Assembly (NCBI GenBank): GCA_950295325.1
Contig: OX485803.1
Span: 47,137,554-47,201,553, forward strand
Direction of reading: 5' to 3'
DNA length: 64,000 bases
Source of the DNA: Polytrichum commune
Lineage: Eukaryota > Streptophyta > Polytrichopsida > Polytrichales > Polytrichaceae
Part shown: positions 61,540-64,000 of the stretch, in pieces
How positions within the stretch are numbered: the first letter of the stretch is position 1
Layout of the letters: each line of letters opens with the position of its first letter
The notes under the pieces: model-generated
The model's input: the letters and a program-made list of their open reading frames with translations, nothing else
Databases searched by the model: none
What the model was told of the DNA's origin: nothing
Made by a program: the position numbers and the translations under genes

Positions 61540-63137
61540 CCAAAAGCCCAATGTTTTCCCAAGGCGGAACCCTCTCTACCCGACAACGTGAGGCCTTAGG
61601 CATGATATTTTCAGTCCAAAAGTTTTAGCACTATCTCTTGGGAAATAAATTTGTATTTCATGTAGATCATGATGCATTGAAATTCATGATTAATCAACCT
61701 CAACTAAGTGGACGAATAGCAAGGTGGATGTTACTTTTGCAAGAATTTAACTTTATAGTCGAAATCATACCAAGCAAAAATCATGCAAATGTTGACCATC
61801 TCTCAAGATTAAATGAGGAATCAATATTGGAACCCATGGATGATTCATTTCTGGATGCTCACTTGTTTTGTATGGATGTCATTCCTCCGGAGTATGCAGA
61901 GATCATTGAATATTTGCAAAATAATAAATTCCCTTTCGATTTTAATAAAAAATAAAAGCGTCGATTGGTTTTCAAAGCCATGCCTTATACCATTCTTGCT
62001 AATACCTTATATAAACAAGGGGAAAATGGTGTTTTTACATCGTTGTGTCATCAGTTCAGAAATCCCTTTGATTCTAAAAGAATGTCACGATAATATGGCA
62101 GGAGGTCATTTTGCAGGAGATGTCACTGCTAGAAAAATCTTGCAAAGTGGTTATTGGTGGCCTACATTTTTTCTGATCATACGACTTACACTCGACAATG
62201 TGATGTTTGTTAACGAATAGGAAAGCCAACTGACTCCTTAACAATGCTCTTCACACCTATCCTAGCCTTGGCACCATTTGAAAAATGGGGAATTGATTTT
62301 GTTGGACCGATTAATCCCCCAAGTCGTCATGGAAGGTATCAATATATTTTAGTGGCCACAGATTATGTCACCAAATGGGCAGAGGTTGAAGCCACTAGAA
62401 AAGACGATAAACACGTGGTAGCTATATAAGTTTTTGCGAGAAAAGATTTTATCCTGTTACGGTTGTCCAAAGGAGTTGGTAAGTGATCACGGAACCCACT
62501 TTGTGAATGATGTTATTAAAGAACTCACAAAGAAATATTAAAATAAGCATCGACTCATTTCGCCGTATCACCCACGAGCTAACGGCCAAACGGAAAAGAC
62601 TAATAGAATTTTGTGTAAAATGATCACTAAGACTGTCCAAAATTCCATGACTGATTGGGATAAAAAGTTATTAGACGCGCTATGGGCTTATCGTATTGAG
62701 TGACAACTAAATTTACACTCTTCCAATTAGTTTATGGCCAAGAGGCTATCCTACCAGTTGAATTGGAACTACCCTCATTAATGATAGAAATTGATGAGAG
62801 ATTAGGAGAAAATGAATCTCTTCAGGAGTGAATTGCCATGTTAGAAAAAATGGACGACATACGAAACCAAGCCTATTTAAACATGGCAACCATACAAAAA
62901 TGACCTAAAACTTATTACAATAGTAAAATGAAAGCTAAAGTCATTAATGCGGACGATCTCGTCTTACTATACGACAGTTGTTTTCAAAAGTTTCTAGGCA
63001 AGTTTAAATTGCATTGGGTGGGACCTTATAAAGTCAAAACAGCTCATGACAATGGCTCATTTGAATTAGTCAACTTCGAAGGCGTACCTCTTCCTACAAG
63101 AATCAACGGCTATCGTTTAAGGAAATACCATACATAA
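61540..63137 (+). pseudogene. Second Ty3/gypsy remnant: RNase H and integrase without reverse transcriptase
   Basis: RNase H starts at REALGMIFSVQKF, followed by HVDHDALKFMINQPQLSGR and SKNHANVDHLSRLN. The H2C2 region is GGHFAGDVTARKIL. The integrase core shows FEKWGIDFVGPI, LVSDHGTHFVND and PYHPRANGQTEKTN, that is the D, D and E. The C-terminal part FKLHWVGPYKVKTAHDNGSF ends at TAA 63,135-63,137 with no chromodomain or PHD finger. Several stops and frameshifts (near 61,633, 61,955, 62,220, 62,430, 62,540 and 62,700) inactivate it. Protease, reverse transcriptase and gag are absent, so the element carries a large internal deletion. It differs clearly from the minus-strand methyltransferase element. 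Confidence 0.85.
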
Positions 63138-64000
63138 CTGAGGCAATTATGTAAATAAAGTGAGGGGGAGCCATTGTAATTTGTATATATAAAAATTTGT
63201 ATATTTAAAACTTTAAGTTTGAAGTGGTGAACCTAATTAATGTTTGAAATTATTTTTACTCTATTTTACTTTATAATTGATTATGTATAAATTAAATTAA
63301 ATTGAAAAAATTGAAAATTATTGAAAATTATTGGACGAATTAAAATGGTTTACAAAATTCAATAAGAAAAAAATGGTAAATTGGAATATTATGAAAAAAA
63401 CTATGAGGAAATGTTTTTATGAAATATGAGGGTAACGGAATTAAAAAGAGTTCAAGCTTAAAAAAATGAAGCTTACCAGAACCAATTAGTTAATCTAGCT
63501 AATAAATTCAAGTACTATCCACCTAACTAAATAAATTAAGTGTTGAGTTAAGGTCCAACGAAATTATGTGGGCAATAGGCTCAATCACGTAATCATAGTA
63601 GTGGGTAAGCTAAGTGACGGCGGATAGGCAATAGGCTCAATTAGTGTACCATTAGTGACTAACAACCCATCATTATATCGTCATTTGGAACCGCCAAGAA
63701 AGCGGAGCAGGCAATAAGATAGGGGTGGCTATTTCCGTCCAAATTTCAGATGTGCCTAGTTGGGATGCTGAAACTTTTTTTTAAAAAAAAAAATTTGAGC
63801 GTTCCGCAAAGCTGGTGCAAGAGTAACTATGAAAAAATCAAAAATTTCCGGCATGTTTATGATTTCCTACAAATTTTTAAAGGAAACCTTGTAGAGTGAC
63901 CAACACCCGCACATAGGGTACATGGTATATCCACAGGGTGGATTTCTAAAACCGACCGTTGGCAGCCAATGAAATGTTGGCAGCGCTGTGAACAGTAAAA
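63138..64000. other. AT-rich sequence downstream of the second retrotransposon
   Basis: AGTGAGGGGGAG near 63,159-63,170 is a possible polypurine tract, 20-30 bases after the pol stop. A 3' LTR could start at TGTAATTTG near 63,176, but it does not resemble the putative 5' LTR. Beyond this the sequence is very AT-rich and no gene is recognised up to the window end. Confidence 0.35.

Noticed and set aside
60476-63600. A pair of matching LTRs bounding the second Ty3/gypsy element, with CGTAA as a target duplication
   Set aside because: The two candidate LTRs show no clear similarity; a five-base match in AT-rich DNA is easily chance.
1-64000. CRISPR arrays, operons, tRNA or rRNA genes
   Set aside because: No regularly spaced repeat-spacer array, no bacterial gene organisation, and no tRNA or rRNA sequence that I could recognise by eye.

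Overview
The window looks like nuclear DNA of a land plant with a large, repeat-rich genome. The evidence is one intron-containing R2R3-MYB gene with GT-AG introns, standing in long AT-rich, gene-free DNA full of decayed transposons: Ty3/gypsy, LINE, CACTA and PIF/Harbinger-type MITEs. I cannot name the species. A retrotransposon carrying a DNMT3-like methyltransferase makes me lean towards a seed-free plant (bryophyte, lycophyte or fern), but that is inference.

Layout. Positions 1-34,790 hold no convincing intact gene. This part is a mosaic of TTA-flanked Harbinger-like MITEs (ends at 87, 4,024, 9,523, 27,852 and 28,369), several unnamed dispersed repeat families, a perfect 54-bp inverted repeat (16,635-16,792) and a decayed LINE (28,376-31,443). 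From about 34,800 to 46,020 the sequence becomes GC-richer and low in recognisable transposons. This island holds the only convincing host gene, a subgroup-21-type R2R3-MYB (three exons, 39,211-42,688, plus strand, 664 aa). It has two upstream ORFs in its probable leader and an AATAAA inside intron 2 that could give a short isoform. The island ends at an LTR-like block (46,028-46,498), followed by a GC-rich MITE (47,421-47,792).

Positions 49,740-60,475 (minus strand) are the most interesting part: one Ty3/gypsy element whose pol reads protease - cytosine-C5 DNA methyltransferase - reverse transcriptase - RNase H - integrase - PHD-type zinc finger. It is split by a 5,518-bp CACTA transposon (53,067-58,584) with a perfect TCG target duplication. 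Counting that duplication once, the pol frame runs directly from one side to the other, so the methyltransferase and the reverse transcriptase belonged to one polyprotein. The copy is dead (in-frame stops, at least two frameshifts), but most catalytic motifs are still readable. A methyl-writer and a probable chromatin-reader in one retroelement polyprotein is the candidate undescribed system. I recall reports of methyltransferase-carrying retrotransposons in dinoflagellates and the charophyte Klebsormidium, so comparison with those is the first check.

The right end (60,476-63,137, plus strand) is a second, unrelated Ty3/gypsy remnant without a reverse transcriptase, followed by AT-rich DNA. 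All transposon coding regions here are broken; only the MYB gene appears intact.
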